Notes under the pieces: model-generated
The model's database searches: none
What the model was told of the DNA's origin: nothing
Seen by the model: only the letters and a program-made list of their open reading frames with translations
Assembly: GCA_031552655.1 (NCBI GenBank)
Contig: JAVBML010000077.1
Location: forward strand, 1 to 8,854
Direction of reading: 5' to 3'
Length of the DNA: 8,854 nt
Source of the DNA: CAZTPH01 sp031552655
Lineage (GTDB): Bacteria > Pseudomonadota > Gammaproteobacteria > UBA9339
Position numbers and translations under genes: made by a program
Shown: positions 1 to 6,612 of the stretch, in pieces
How the letters are laid out: the number at the start of each line of letters is the position of its first letter
How positions within the stretch are numbered: position 1 is the stretch's first letter

Positions 1-304
1 TTATAATGTTTTTTTTCCAAATATACTGGGAAAGTACAAGTAATAGGGCAAATATCCAAAAAGCTACCGTGGGCTTCCATTTGATAAATAATTCATTACG
101 TGAAATTATGGTAGCGGAACCTAGCAACACTGCTACGACAAGGGTAATGGTGCTTTGGGTCTCTAATTTACGGTTTCTATATAGATAGAATAGGGTTTGT
201 ATTAAAGATGTAGCTATCATTAATGCCGTGGCATAGTAAATATTATAAAATTTGTAGGTAGCGAAAAAAAGTGCTATGGGTAAAAAATTTAGCAGTAGTT
301 TCAT
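1..304 (-). CDS. yciB: Inner membrane septation protein YciB (IspZ family), C-terminus cut off by the window edge
   Basis: This is a polytopic inner-membrane protein of the YciB/septation protein A family, implicated in cell-envelope synthesis and division; its biochemical role is poorly defined. Reading leftward from the ATG at 304-302, the frame stays open for 101 codons to base 1, so the last part of the usual roughly 180-residue protein is missing. The translation begins MKLLLNFLPIALFFATYKFY, which matches the typical family start. It continues with the conserved 'Y-ATA' segment at residues 24-28, and the hallmark FIKWKPTV lies near residues 77-84. At least three hydrophobic helices are visible. 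No convincing Shine-Dalgarno precedes the ATG, but the start matches the family. The gene is divergent from scpA. In several gammaproteobacteria yciB lies close to scpAB, which supports the call. A rightward frame over the same bases is a shadow. Confidence 0.9.
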   Translation of the reverse strand, partial: MKLLLNFLPIALFFATYKFYNIYYATALMIATSLIQTLFYLYRNRKLETQSTITLVVAVLLGSATIISRNELFIKWKPTVAFWIFALLLVLSQYIWKKNII

Positions 305-406
305 GGGTACGTTAGATATTTTTAAAGAGATTATGTTTACAGAAAATCAAGTTTCTGGCAATAAGTTTTGTTGACTTTGCTAGAAGAATGCTGAGAATAG
401 GTAGCC
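305..406. promoter_or_regulatory. Divergent yciB/scpA intergenic region with weak promoter-like elements
   Basis: These 102 bp must hold the start signals for two divergent genes. Rightward, TTGACT at 371-376 is followed after 16 bp by GAGAAT (393-398, 4 of 6 matches). If used, it would start transcription almost at the scpA ATG. Leftward, CATAAT (330-335 on the minus strand) is a good -10 match for yciB but has no clear -35. A perfect 6-bp inverted repeat, CAGAAA (340-345) and TTTCTG (352-357), lies between them and could be a small hairpin or binding site. All of these are weak motif matches made by eye. Confidence 0.3.
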
Positions 407-1222
407 ATGGATATATGCAATGCAATGACAGATAACGCAGAGTCTCGGGTTGTGATATTGGGGCAGCCACTGCAAAGTCTTCCCCGGGATCTCTACATTC
501 CTCCCAATGCGCTGACGGTGTTTCTGGGAGTCTTTACGGGTCCCTTGGATCTTCTACTTTATCTAATTAGAAAAAACAACTTGGATATATTGGATATTCC
601 CATTGCTCAGATAACGGCACAATATATGGAGTATGTTGCTCTGATGAAAAATATAAATTTGGAATTAGCGGCGGAATATTTAGTTATGGCAGCAATGTTG
701 GCGGAGATTAAATCTAAAATGCTATTACCTCGGCCCAGTTTTTTAAGTGGTGAAGAGGAGGATCCAAGGGGTGAATTGGTGCGGAAATTACGCCTCTATG
801 AACAATTTAAGAAAGCAGCGGAGGAACTCGATACTTTACCCAGAGTTCAGCGAGAACTATTTAAAGCAGTGGTGTTTTCCAAGATTGAAAATACTGCTAG
901 GCCACAGCCAAAATTAGAATGGCGAGAACTTTTTACCGCCTTCGAAGGCGTAATGAAACGCATTAGTATGCAGGAGCACTATGAAATTAGTAAGGCAGGA
1001 TTGTCGATTAGGGAGCGAATGAGCGATATATTGGTACATCTACAGCAAAATAAATTCATTGATTTTATTACCATATTTACTCCCGAAGAGGGTAGAAGGG
1101 GTATTGTAATCACCTTTATGGCCATCCTTGAATTACTGCGACAAAATTTGATAGATATTGTGCAGAGGGAGAGCTATGGGGCTATATATTTAAACGCAAG
1201 AGAAGAAAAAATTGGGGATTAA
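407..1222 (+). CDS. scpA: Segregation and condensation protein A (ScpA kleisin)
   Basis: ScpA is the kleisin subunit of the bacterial SMC-ScpAB condensin. It bridges the SMC head domains, binds ScpB, and takes part in chromosome compaction and segregation. The 271-residue length fits gammaproteobacterial ScpA. Visible marks are the N-terminal GPLDLLLYLIR block (residues 45-55) followed by an 'ILDIPIAQIT' segment (61-70), then the long helix ending in AEIKSKMLLPRP (99-110). The C-terminal winged-helix region (about 231-253) contacts an SMC head. The first 30 residues, ending in DLYIPP, resemble the extended N-terminus common in gammaproteobacteria. ATG 407 has a weak AGG about 6 nt upstream; ATG 425 in the same frame is an alternative start with no better ribosome-binding site. 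It is the first gene of a tight cluster, with the scpB ATG 2 bp after its stop. Confidence 0.95.
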   Translation: MDICNAMTDNAESRVVILGQPLQSLPRDLYIPPNALTVFLGVFTGPLDLLLYLIRKNNLDILDIPIAQITAQYMEYVALMKNINLELAAEYLVMAAMLAEIKSKMLLPRPSFLSGEEEDPRGELVRKLRLYEQFKKAAEELDTLPRVQRELFKAVVFSKIENTARPQPKLEWRELFTAFEGVMKRISMQEHYEISKAGLSIRERMSDILVHLQQNKFIDFITIFTPEEGRRGIVITFMAILELLRQNLIDIVQRESYGAIYLNAREEKIGD

Positions 1223-1224
1223 AC

Positions 1225-1827
1225 ATGGGTATGTCTATTTCTAAGGATATTATAGAAGCATTGTTTTTTGCTTCGGAGGAACCATTAAGTGTTGATAAAA
1301 TTACTAAATTATTAGAATTAAATGATATGGAAATCAATAGATTAGCAGAAATTATTAATGAATTAGTTGATGATTATAGTGATAGAGGTATTGAGCTTAA
1401 GGAGGTTGCCAGTGGGTGGAGATTTCAAGTAAGAACAGCATTTGCTCCCTGGGTTACTAAGCTCTACGCTGAAAAACCACCTAAATATTCAAGAGCATTA
1501 CTTGAGATTTTAGCTTTGATAGCCTATCGTCAGCCGATAACTAGGTCGGAAATAGAGGATATTCGAGGAGTTGCGGTCAGTTCCAATATCATTAGAACCC
1601 TTTTGGAACATGAATGGATTAGAGTTATTGGTACCAAGGAGGTACCAGGAAGGCCAGCGTTATTTGCCACCACCAAAAAATTTCTCGATCATTTTAATTT
1701 AAAGCACCTAGATGAATTACCCAGTATCACTGTCATTGAGGATAAAATAGATAAAGAAATGGTTAGTTTTATTGAGAATAGTGAAAATAGTAACGGTGAA
1801 GATAATTCGATGTTAATAAAAGAGTAA
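1225..1827 (+). CDS. scpB: Segregation and condensation protein B (ScpB)
   Basis: ScpB forms a dimer of tandem winged-helix domains that binds the ScpA kleisin and stabilises the SMC-ScpAB ring on DNA. The 200-residue product shows the first winged-helix domain at about residues 5-80, beginning 'IIEALFFASEEPL'. The highly conserved ALLEILALIAYRQPITRSEI segment spans residues 91-110. The second-domain signature, 'VIGTKEVPGRPALFATT', covers about residues 134-150. The tail after about residue 175 is acidic and Asn/Ser-rich, as is usual for the disordered ScpB end. A GGGG purine run lies just upstream of ATG 1225, inside the end of scpA; an in-frame ATG at 1231 is a possible alternative start. 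Only 2 bp separate it from scpA and from rlmB, so translation is probably coupled. Confidence 0.95.
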   Translation: MGMSISKDIIEALFFASEEPLSVDKITKLLELNDMEINRLAEIINELVDDYSDRGIELKEVASGWRFQVRTAFAPWVTKLYAEKPPKYSRALLEILALIAYRQPITRSEIEDIRGVAVSSNIIRTLLEHEWIRVIGTKEVPGRPALFATTKKFLDHFNLKHLDELPSITVIEDKIDKEMVSFIENSENSNGEDNSMLIKE

Positions 1828-1829
1828 AG

Positions 1830-2570
1830 ATGAATCAGAAAAAATACATTTTTGGCTACCATACCATAGCTACGGCCATAGCAACCATGCCCGAAGGAAT
1901 GGAAACTATATTTTTACAACCAAAACAACGAGATCAGCGTTTTTTAGAGTTAGAAGCTTTAGCTCAGAGGAATAACCTTAAGGTTATCTACCTAGCTAAG
2001 GATCAACTTGATCTAATGGTACCAGCTACTAAACACCAAGGTGCCATTGCAGAGATCAGCTATGGTGGAGAATATAGTGAGGATTATTTAAATGTTATTC
2101 TGGACAGATATGCAGAGAAAGTATTTCTATTAATTTTGGATGGTGTACAGGATCCTCATAATTTGGGCGCATGTCTGCGTACGGCTAATGCGGCGGGGGT
2201 ACAGGCAGTGATTATTCCAAAGGATCGTGCCTGTGGATTAACTCCCATAGTCTATAAGGTTGCGTCAGGAGCGGCCGGAGTTACCCCCGTGATTACTGTA
2301 ACCAATCTGGCGCGCACCATTAATTTATTGAAGAGTAAAAATATATGGATATATGGAGCCAGTGAGGAGGCAAAACATAGCCTCTTTAAGCTCAGTTTAG
2401 CACCGCCCTTGGCTATGGTATTTGGTGCCGAAGGAGAGGGGCTACGGAGATTAACTAGGGAGAATTGTGATGATCTTTTTAAAATACCCATGCATGGAGT
2501 GGTGCAGAATTTGAATGTATCCGTTGCTGCGGGAATTAGTTTATTTCACGTTAGAGGCTTAGACAAATAA
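1830..2570 (+). CDS. rlmB: 23S rRNA (guanosine-2'-O)-methyltransferase RlmB (SpoU/TrmH family)
   Basis: This enzyme uses S-adenosylmethionine to methylate the 2'-OH of a guanosine in the 23S rRNA P loop (G2251 in E. coli numbering). The 246-residue length is normal for RlmB. An N-terminal substrate-binding domain (about residues 5-75) ends in the typical KHQGAIAE. The SPOUT catalytic domain carries all three family motifs: motif 1 NLGACLRTA (111-119), motif 2 from VFGAEGEGL into IPM (198-221), and motif 3 NLNVSVAAG (227-235). Motif 3 usually begins with Ser (SLNVS), so N227 is a small deviation in an otherwise intact site. It follows scpB by 2 bp; the AAGAG at the scpB end can serve as ribosome-binding site. 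It converges on potD across 39 bp in which I see no clear terminator hairpin. It could be another SpoU rRNA methylase, but the full-length layout favours RlmB. Confidence 0.92.
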   Translation: MNQKKYIFGYHTIATAIATMPEGMETIFLQPKQRDQRFLELEALAQRNNLKVIYLAKDQLDLMVPATKHQGAIAEISYGGEYSEDYLNVILDRYAEKVFLLILDGVQDPHNLGACLRTANAAGVQAVIIPKDRACGLTPIVYKVASGAAGVTPVITVTNLARTINLLKSKNIWIYGASEEAKHSLFKLSLAPPLAMVFGAEGEGLRRLTRENCDDLFKIPMHGVVQNLNVSVAAGISLFHVRGLDK

Positions 2571-2609
2571 ATTTCCATTGACTAAAAAATATCAGAAATT
2601 ACCAATTAG

Positions 2610-3641
2610 CTAGCCATCGATCTTTAGTCTTTCCCAATATTTTTCATAAATATGTTTCACTTCATCACTGAGATCCATTTGTATATTTCCTTTTTCTAGA
2701 ATGTTTTTTATGGAACCATCGGTGTTATTTTTCATCATGCGCGCTGCCGTGGCATTGGCAGTAGCGTAGCCAAGAGTGGTTGCAATGGTTTTTGCAATAT
2801 CTGGGCGCAGTAGGAAGTTTATAAATCTATGGGCATTTTCTATGTGAGGAGCATTTTTTATAATTGCCAAATTATCGATCCAAATGGAATAACCTTCCCG
2901 GGGGTAGATGTAAATTAAATCGGTATTTTCTTTCATTGCCAGCCTAGCATCGCCGCTCCATGCCATTCCTATTACGGCATCTTCATCGATGTATATGTTA
3001 GGTACTGTGTCGATATTGAAAACTTTAACATTGGGTAATAATTTTTTTAGTTTGCAATAGGCTTCGTTAATGTGCCGGGGATTGCTATCATTAATAGAAT
3101 AGCCCAGGGAGAGTAGCGCAATGGCAAAAACATCACGCATGTCATTTAGTAGCATGAGTTGATCCCTATATTGAGAGTTCCAAAAATCTTTCCAGGAGGT
3201 TATTTTTTGTGCGCTAAAATATTTTTTATTAACAATGATACCCGTGGTTCCCCACATGTGAGGTAAGCTATAGAGATTTTGTGGATCGTAGGCTAAATTA
3301 AGTAACTCAGTGAAAATATGTTTTACATTGGGCAATTTGCTTTTGTCTAGCTTTTGAAGCATATCATGTTTAACCATCCTTTCTATATAGTAACTGGAGG
3401 GGGCAATGATATCATAGCCAGGGTTTTTAAATACTTTGATTTTTGTGAACATGGTTTCATTGTTATCATATTCCGTTACGTTAACTTTAATACCCGTTTC
3501 CTTAGTAAACTGTCTAACTATGTCATTGGGTAAATGGTTTCCCCAGATATAAATATTTAGCAGTTGCTCCTTAGCCAATATTCTTGACGCGTAGCACCCT
3601 AGAGTTAATATTAGGTAGAAAAGTATCTTGAAATATTTCAT
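2610..3641 (-). CDS. potD: Spermidine/putrescine-binding periplasmic protein PotD
   Basis: PotD captures polyamines in the periplasm and delivers them to the PotBC permease. The ATG at 3641-3639 gives 343 residues, close to E. coli PotD, and places a signal peptide at the N-terminus: MKYFK, then a hydrophobic stretch, with likely cleavage after ILA (residue 23). The frame extends further upstream, but that part overlaps potC and would bury the signal peptide. Compared from memory with E. coli PotD, most polyamine-contacting residues are present: W33, S82, Y84, D167, W228, W254, D256, Y292 and Q321. Three positions differ: G34 (Thr35 in E. coli), H36 (Tyr37) and D170 (Glu171). The gene is last in the operon and its ATG overlaps the potC stop as ATGA. 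No strong Shine-Dalgarno is present, so translational coupling to potC is likely. Confidence 0.93.
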   Translation of the reverse strand: MKYFKILFYLILTLGCYASRILAKEQLLNIYIWGNHLPNDIVRQFTKETGIKVNVTEYDNNETMFTKIKVFKNPGYDIIAPSSYYIERMVKHDMLQKLDKSKLPNVKHIFTELLNLAYDPQNLYSLPHMWGTTGIIVNKKYFSAQKITSWKDFWNSQYRDQLMLLNDMRDVFAIALLSLGYSINDSNPRHINEAYCKLKKLLPNVKVFNIDTVPNIYIDEDAVIGMAWSGDARLAMKENTDLIYIYPREGYSIWIDNLAIIKNAPHIENAHRFINFLLRPDIAKTIATTLGYATANATAARMMKNNTDGSIKNILEKGNIQMDLSDEVKHIYEKYWERLKIDG

Positions 3642-4414
3642 TTGATTTTTCTTTTTTTGAAAATTCCTTGGTAACTGACCATAACGGCACTGATGGTAAA
3701 AATTAGCATCAATGTACATAGTGCATTTACTTCGGGTTTTACACCTAAACGTACCATGGAATATATTTTCAAAGGTAATATATCGAAGGATGGTCCACTG
3801 ACGAAGTAGCTAATAATAATGTTATCCAGGGATAGAGTGAAGCTTAGTAGCCAACCGGCCATGATGGCTGGTAATAGCAAGGGAATGATTATTTTACTTA
3901 CTATTACGAAATCACTTGCTCCTAGATCCCGGGCTGCTTCAAATATGTATTGATTCAGTGTGGCTATGCGACTAGATACGGTTACGGTCACGAATGGTAC
4001 ACCAAGGGCTATGTGGGCGAATAGTAAGGTCCAAAATCCCAGGGGAATTTTTATGAGGCCATATAACAATAAAAGTGAAACAGCTATTACTATTTCTGGC
4101 ATTACTATTAATATTCCAATGATTCCATGGATTAGTTTTTTTCCACTAAAGTTATAACGAAATAGAACTATGGCAATCAGAGTCCCTAGCATGGTTGCTA
4201 AGGTTGCGGCTATGACTCCTAAAAGTAGAGAATGCCAAGCCACTTGCAGTAGCATGGTATTTTGAAATAGATCATGATACCACTTTAGCGTAAAGCCATG
4301 CCAGAGCAATGAATGTTTAGCGTTATTGAAGGAAAATATAATTACTATGGCTATGGGAAAATAGAGAAATAGATATATTAATATAGCGTAGGAGGATTTA
4401 ATAAATTTATTCAT
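3638..4414 (-). CDS. potC: Spermidine/putrescine ABC transporter permease PotC
   Basis: PotC is the second inner-membrane permease subunit of the polyamine importer and pairs with PotB. The ATG at 4414-4412 gives 258 residues, the usual size. It starts MNKFIKSSYAILIYLFLYFP, directly entering the first membrane helix, as PotC does. About six hydrophobic helices can be followed. The cytoplasmic EAA loop that docks on the PotA ATPase is clear: EAARDLGAS at 159-167, continuing to the conserved Pro at 178. A GAGGA ribosome-binding site lies about 8 nt upstream of the ATG. The frame extends upstream to 4519 but that part lies inside potB and has no membrane-protein character. The start overlaps the potB stop as ATGA, and the stop overlaps potD the same way. 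Confidence 0.94.
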   Translation of the reverse strand: MNKFIKSSYAILIYLFLYFPIAIVIIFSFNNAKHSLLWHGFTLKWYHDLFQNTMLLQVAWHSLLLGVIAATLATMLGTLIAIVLFRYNFSGKKLIHGIIGILIVMPEIVIAVSLLLLYGLIKIPLGFWTLLFAHIALGVPFVTVTVSSRIATLNQYIFEAARDLGASDFVIVSKIIIPLLLPAIMAGWLLSFTLSLDNIIISYFVSGPSFDILPLKIYSMVRLGVKPEVNALCTLMLIFTISAVMVSYQGIFKKRKIK

Positions 4415-5268
4415 ATTATTTTTTCCTCGCTGCTTCTTTTGGAACTGTACCAGTATAGTAAAATAAAACTTACCATTACCAGGGTAATTACTACGCTGAT
4501 GGCAGTACCCAGGGGCCAATTGTTAGCGGTTAAAAATTGGTATTCTACTAAGTTACCCAGGAGAAGATTTTTTGCACCTCCTAGAAGAACGGGGATATAG
4601 AATATGGTCATGGATGGCAAAAATACCATAACGCAACCAGCGATAATACCCGATTTGGTCAATGGAATAATTACTTTGGTTAGAATTGTAAAGCGACCAG
4701 CTCCAAGATCTTTGGCGGCTTCTATGTATTCTTGGTTTAGTTTTTCCATGTTGGCATAGAGAGGTAAGATCATGAATGGTAGTAGGTCATATACTGAGCC
4801 AATTAACACCGCGGTGTAGCTATAGAGAATTTGCAATGGCTGATCTATTACACCTAGGAAAATTAATAGAGAATTTAATATTCCCTTGGCTTTTAAAATA
4901 GCCATGATGGCATAGGTACGTATAAGTGAACTGGTCCAAAATGGTATGATAATAAAAAATAGTAATAGTGATCGATGTTTGCTTTGGCAACGGGCAATAA
5001 TGAATGCAAAGGGATAGGCGATGGCAAGGCAAATAATGGTACAACTAATAGCCAATTGCATGGATTGCAAAAATATCTTGACGTAGGCATAGTTTGCTAA
5101 ATCTAAGTAATTATTAGCGGTTAGTATAAATTTCACTATTCCCTGGGCATCGGGAGTTAATATGCTGGCAATGAAAATTAATCCCAGAGGTAGGACAGCA
5201 AATATACCTAGCCACAGGGAGATAATAAAAATAGAAGAGGGTTTAAAAAGGTTGATTCTATTTTTCAT
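4411..5268 (-). CDS. potB: Spermidine/putrescine ABC transporter permease PotB
   Basis: PotB is the first inner-membrane permease subunit of the polyamine importer. The product is 285 residues, with a cytoplasmic N-terminus, a first helix at about residues 12-35, a short periplasmic region, and further helices. The segment 'IIPFWTSSLIRTYA' at 107-120 is strongly conserved in PotB. The EAA loop, EAAKDLGAG at 183-191 with Pro 202, is the contact site for PotA. The ATG at 5268-5266 lies inside the end of potA (11-bp overlap), with GGGAAG about 12 nt upstream as a possible ribosome-binding site. The last codons overlap potC. The basic and acidic tail (SSKRSSEEK) is cytoplasmic. Confidence 0.94.
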   Translation of the reverse strand: MKNRINLFKPSSIFIISLWLGIFAVLPLGLIFIASILTPDAQGIVKFILTANNYLDLANYAYVKIFLQSMQLAISCTIICLAIAYPFAFIIARCQSKHRSLLLFFIIIPFWTSSLIRTYAIMAILKAKGILNSLLIFLGVIDQPLQILYSYTAVLIGSVYDLLPFMILPLYANMEKLNQEYIEAAKDLGAGRFTILTKVIIPLTKSGIIAGCVMVFLPSMTIFYIPVLLGGAKNLLLGNLVEYQFLTANNWPLGTAISVVITLVMVSFILLYWYSSKRSSEEKII

Positions 5269-6361
5269 TTGGCAGTATAACTTCCCAGCCCGGTATCCAA
5301 TCTATCCAGACCTTTTCGGCTACGTGATAGTCTAATTTTTCATCATCTTCGTTGAAAAATTCCGACGCCAATATTTTTTTACCGCTGTCTAATCGAACAA
5401 TTAAATCCACCGTTGGTCCTTTGTAGATTACCTGTTCCACTGTGCCCGGAAGCATCTCTACCATTTCCTGTTCCGTTAGCTCCGCTCCTCCCCAAACGGC
5501 AATATCTTCCGGTCTAATGACTATATGAACCAATTGCTGCGGTAGAAAACCTTTTTTATTAATTAGGGAATAGCGTCTATTTTCGATTTCCAAGGTTAAA
5601 GTTTTTTCACTAACTGCGGAGACCATGGCATCGAATATATTTGCCTCGCCAATGAAATCTGCAACGTACAAATTCGCCGGTTCTTCATAGACGTCTTTCG
5701 GTGTACCTATTTGCACAATGGAACCTTCATTCATGATAGCTACGCGATCGGACATGGACAAAGCTTCCTCTTGATCATGGGTAACAAATACAAAGGTTAT
5801 TCCCAGCCTTCGCTGCAGTTGCTTTAATTCGACTTGCATATTCTTTCGTAGACTATAGTCTAGAGCGCTTAGGGGCTCATCTAGCAATAGCACTATGGGT
5901 TCATTAACCATGGCTCTGGCAATGGCTACGCGCTGCTGCTGGCCACCGCTTAGTTGCTGAGGTTTTCTATCGATTAGGTGGCCCAGCCTAACCGTGGCTA
6001 GCATATGAGTTACCCGCTCTCTGACCTCATTTTCTGTTATTTTTTTACAACGTAGACCAAAGGCTACATTATCATAGACGGTCATATGGGGAAAAAGGGC
6101 ATAGCTTTGAAATACCATATTAAGGTGACGTTGCTCCGGTGGTAGATTTGTAACATCTCTGCCATCGATGAATATTTTACCTTGATCCGGTTGGTCTAAC
6201 CCCGAGATTAATCTTAGAAGAGTAGTCTTACCACATCCTGATGGACCTAGGAGTGTAATAAATTCTCCATGGTTAATTACCATGTTGGTGTCATTCAGTG
6301 CCTGATAATCTCCAAATTTTTTTGCTATTCCCCTGAGTTCTATGATTTTTTTACTATTCAT
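5258..6361 (-). CDS. potA: Spermidine/putrescine ABC transporter ATP-binding protein PotA
   Basis: PotA is the ATPase that powers the PotBCD polyamine importer at the cytoplasmic face of the membrane. The 367-residue protein has an intact ABC cassette: Walker A GPSGCGKTT (39-47), Q-loop Gln85, signature LSGGQQQ (137-143), Walker B VLLLDEP (157-163) and switch His195. A C-terminal regulatory TOBE-type domain follows (about 270-360). All catalytic residues are present. The start at 6361-6359 gives the usual PotA N-terminus ('IELRGIAKKFG'), but there is no clear Shine-Dalgarno; the leader just before it is A-rich. It is the first gene of potABCD, with a good promoter at 6397-6425, and is divergent from the GEF-domain gene. 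The assignment to polyamines rests mainly on the PotD neighbour, since the ATPase alone would not distinguish related importers. Confidence 0.95.
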   Translation of the reverse strand: MNSKKIIELRGIAKKFGDYQALNDTNMVINHGEFITLLGPSGCGKTTLLRLISGLDQPDQGKIFIDGRDVTNLPPEQRHLNMVFQSYALFPHMTVYDNVAFGLRCKKITENEVRERVTHMLATVRLGHLIDRKPQQLSGGQQQRVAIARAMVNEPIVLLLDEPLSALDYSLRKNMQVELKQLQRRLGITFVFVTHDQEEALSMSDRVAIMNEGSIVQIGTPKDVYEEPANLYVADFIGEANIFDAMVSAVSEKTLTLEIENRRYSLINKKGFLPQQLVHIVIRPEDIAVWGGAELTEQEMVEMLPGTVEQVIYKGPTVDLIVRLDSGKKILASEFFNEDDEKLDYHVAEKVWIDWIPGWEVILPNEK

Positions 6362-6396
6362 TTTTTGTAGCTACGGTACCAAAGGTTAAGAGCATG

Positions 6397-6425
6397 ATTA
6401 TGGGAAAAATCTTCCCCTTTGTCTA
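6397..6425 (-). promoter_or_regulatory. Sigma70-type promoter of potABCD
   Basis: On the minus strand, TAGACA (6425-6420) matches the -35 consensus at 5 of 6 positions, and CATAAT (6402-6397) matches the -10 consensus at 5 of 6, with the ideal 17-bp spacer. Transcription would start near 6390, giving a leader of about 30 nt before the potA ATG. This is the best promoter match in the window, though it was judged by eye only. Confidence 0.6.
6402..6416. promoter_or_regulatory. Palindrome in the potA promoter spacer, possible operator
   Basis: GGGAA (6402-6406) and TTCCC (6412-6416) form a perfect 5-bp inverted repeat with a 5-nt centre. It fills most of the space between the predicted -35 and -10 of potA and touches the -10. 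A dimeric regulator bound there would block or modulate polymerase. The repeat is short and could arise by chance. I do not recognise it as the site of a known regulator. Confidence 0.3.
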
Positions 6426-6500
6426 GACTATTTTTGCAAAAGAATAAGAAATTTAGCTATGAAAAATTATGAGACCATTTTGTTTGACGGAACGATTTTT

Positions 6501-6529
6501 TTGATATTTATTTGAGAGTGTGTTATCCT
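6501..6529 (+). promoter_or_regulatory. Predicted promoter of the RasGEF/RhoGEF gene, with extended -10
   Basis: TTGATA (6501-6506, 5 of 6 matches to the -35 consensus) is followed after 17 bp by TATCCT (6524-6529, 4 of 6). The -10 is preceded by TGT, which supplies the TGn extended -10 element. The start of transcription would be near 6536, leaving an untranslated leader of about 77 nt. A TTGACG at 6484-6489 is a second possible -35 but lacks a good -10 at the right distance. Confidence 0.5.
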
Positions 6530-6537
6530 CTAAGGAC

Positions 6538-6556
6538 TGTTAATAGTGAATTAACA
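6538..6556. repeat. Perfect 7-bp inverted repeat in the leader of the GEF gene
   Basis: TGTTAAT (6538-6544) and ATTAACA (6550-6556) are perfect reverse complements around the 5-nt centre AGTGA. The repeat sits immediately downstream of the predicted transcription start, a position suited to a repressor site or to an AT-rich stem at the 5' end of the mRNA. I cannot match it to a specific known regulator. Confidence 0.45.
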
Positions 6557-6600
6557 AAATTGCCTATGGGAATTGCAGGAAGCATTTTTTAGATAATCAT

Positions 6601-6604
6601 GGAG
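6601..6604 (+). promoter_or_regulatory. Ribosome-binding site that fixes the start of the GEF gene
   Basis: GGAG lies 8 nt before the ATG at 6613, the best-placed Shine-Dalgarno for the long frame. The core is part of ATGGA (6599-6603), an ANGGA motif of the kind bound by CsrA/RsmA. Another, AAGGA, lies at 6532-6536 near the predicted transcription start. CsrA control is therefore possible but unproven. The ATG at 6599 opens only a 19-codon frame in another phase. Confidence 0.6.
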
Positions 6605-6612
6605 CTAGATAT

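Noticed and set aside
6..188. Rightward open frame of 60 codons at the left edge
   Set aside because: It is antisense to the clearly recognisable yciB and shows no protein-like character.
2252..2491. Leftward 79-codon frame inside rlmB
   Set aside because: It is antisense to the conserved catalytic domain of RlmB and looks like a shadow.
2571..2609. Bidirectional terminator between rlmB and potD
   Set aside because: The gap is AT-rich but contains no GC stem followed by a T run on either strand.
3594..3596. Lipoprotein signal in PotD (Cys16 after LTLG)
   Set aside because: The residues before the Cys do not form a good lipobox (Thr at -3, Leu at -2); cleavage after ILA is more typical of PotD.
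3642..3719. Longer potD start at 3719
   Set aside because: The extra 26 residues overlap potC in another frame and would push the signal peptide inward; the ATGA overlap start at 3641 fits the family.
4415..4519. Longer potC start at 4519
   Set aside because: The added 35 residues lie inside potB, and the ATG at 4414 has a GAGGA ribosome-binding site and the standard PotC N-terminus.
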